From: Norana najaformis | Lineage: Eukaryota; Annelida; Clitellata; Crassiclitellata; Hormogastridae | DNA: 64,000 nt | NCBI GenBank assembly: GCA_964023275.1 | Contig: OZ029913.1 | Span: 45,387,976 to 45,451,975 of the forward strand | Direction: 5' to 3' | In this document: piece after piece, positions 63,054-64,000 of the stretch | Numbering within the stretch: position 1 is the first letter of the stretch | Layout of the letters: every line of letters begins with the position of its first letter | Notes under the pieces: generated by a model | Told to the model about the DNA's origin: nothing | Seen by the model: only the letters and a program-made list of their open reading frames with translations | Databases searched by the model: none | Translations under genes and position numbers: made by a program

Positions 63054-64000
63054 CCTACATAGATGTCGTGGGACAGGCAGGCAGGCAGAAAGAGTGAGAG
63101 CTGGTCACATTCCAAGACAAACACAAACAGATAGACGTGCAGAGACTGGGAGACAGACAAATGTAGAAGCAGACAGACTGACAGAGACTGACAGACTGAC
63201 CGCGAGTCCCTAAGATCGGATAAGATGGCCTGTAGATTGGCGTGAAACAAGAGCCATGGCTCTGGAACTGGAACCAATTCCCAATGTGAATTATTGGAGT
63301 CTCTGAGAATAACAGCGACAGTTTCGGTGACGGAATCTTTATTTCGACTAAACTATCGATCGATCGGCTGAAGATCGATAGAACGACTTCCAACCGATAA
63401 TAATAAATAAACTAAATCCGTCCTGCATAATACCATGTTCGCCCTTGAAAGGTTCTTAAAAGGCGTTACATAAATGTGTAACTACACACATGCGAACATT
63501 CCATGTGTGTTACCCTAACCGCCATGTGAAATTCATTCGAAAGCCAGGAAGAGCACGGGAATGAAGACCTTTCCATCTGGAAAGGTCAAACTCAGTTATA
63601 TGATCGATAGTTTAAGAACTGCGCTGTCTTTGAAATTTCACCTCCATAGTAGGCTACTGGTACTTCATATTCGATGTTGGGTTACCGACAATTTCTCTAA
63701 ATTCACTGTCCAGTGAATAAGTGTGAATTTAAGCCAGTTGTGGTCTAATAAGATCTTGCGTTTAATGACTACTGGTCTCGCTTAGGCATACATGTAGTCC
63801 AATTATGCATTTGATCCAGTGGTCTAATGTAGCCTAGTGTTGGTCATTTAGTCCAGTGGTCCATAAAATACTATTGGATACTTTGTCCAGTAGTCTAATG
63901 CGCTGTTGGCCATACGAACAAATTAACATAGGCCTACGTATTAAGCCTAATGTACCGATGGCCTGATGGAAAAGTTGCCCAACATCTAATCTGCCTAAAA
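63054..64000. other. No recognised gene; GTCCAGTGGTCTAATG repeats near the end
   Basis: 63700-63915 contains several diverged copies of GTCCAGTGGTCTAATG (for example at about 63810 and 63855, with CCAGTAGTCTAATG at about 63888). No coding signature. Confidence 0.5.

Noticed and set aside
62854..63393. ORFs on both strands across the (GGAC)n repeat
   Set aside because: A stop-free tetranucleotide opens every frame; no domain outside the repeat.

Overview
This window is invertebrate-type animal genomic DNA. It has introns with GT-AG borders, many decayed LINEs, tRNA-derived SINEs, DNA transposons and simple repeats, and no prokaryotic gene organisation. The repeat mix and the frequent word TAGGCCTA suggest a marine invertebrate (deuterostome or lophotrochozoan), but the sequence alone does not fix the phylum.

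Region 1 (1-6000) holds retroelement debris: an L2/CR1-like LINE endonuclease fragment, LINE 3' ends, and the last exon of a pogo-like transposase ending in a PHD-like finger. Region 2 (6025-34876) is one large plus-strand host gene, a MINDY1/2 (FAM63) K48-selective deubiquitinase. I reconstruct nine coding exons with matching phases (613 aa), ending in a 15-nt exon that encodes only a CaaX box and stop. Its introns carry most of the interesting material: two foldback/MITE elements in intron 1; an apparently intact 2.6-kb TIR transposon with a 567-aa protein in intron 3; a 2.5-kb piggyBac fossil and a 4.9-kb, 29-bp minisatellite with three levels of periodicity in intron 6; and in intron 8 a frameshifted relative of the 567-aa protein that still has a TATA box and a five-unit heat-shock-element-like array upstream.

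Region 3 (35-56 kb) has no recognised host gene. It contains an L2/CR1-like RT fragment (37.3-38.8 kb), a promoter-like segment (40.5 kb), a satellite with a 28-bp core interrupted by LINEs (44.4-48.2 kb), CCTTA tracts around another LINE (50.2-51.7 kb), and a LINE 3' fragment (52.7-53.4 kb). Region 4 (56.9-64 kb) begins with the first coding exon (TM1-TM5) of a rhodopsin-class neuropeptide-receptor-like GPCR, followed by retroelement fragments. One of these is an RT copy whose motif next to YADD has expanded into a (TC)n microsatellite. A possible charged exon lies on the minus strand at 60.4-60.7 kb, and GGAC tetranucleotide repeats near 63 kb.

Only two host genes are well supported: MINDY (complete) and the GPCR (partial). 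Gene models, exon borders, TIRs and target-site duplications were read by eye. Family names come from remembered motif patterns, not searches.
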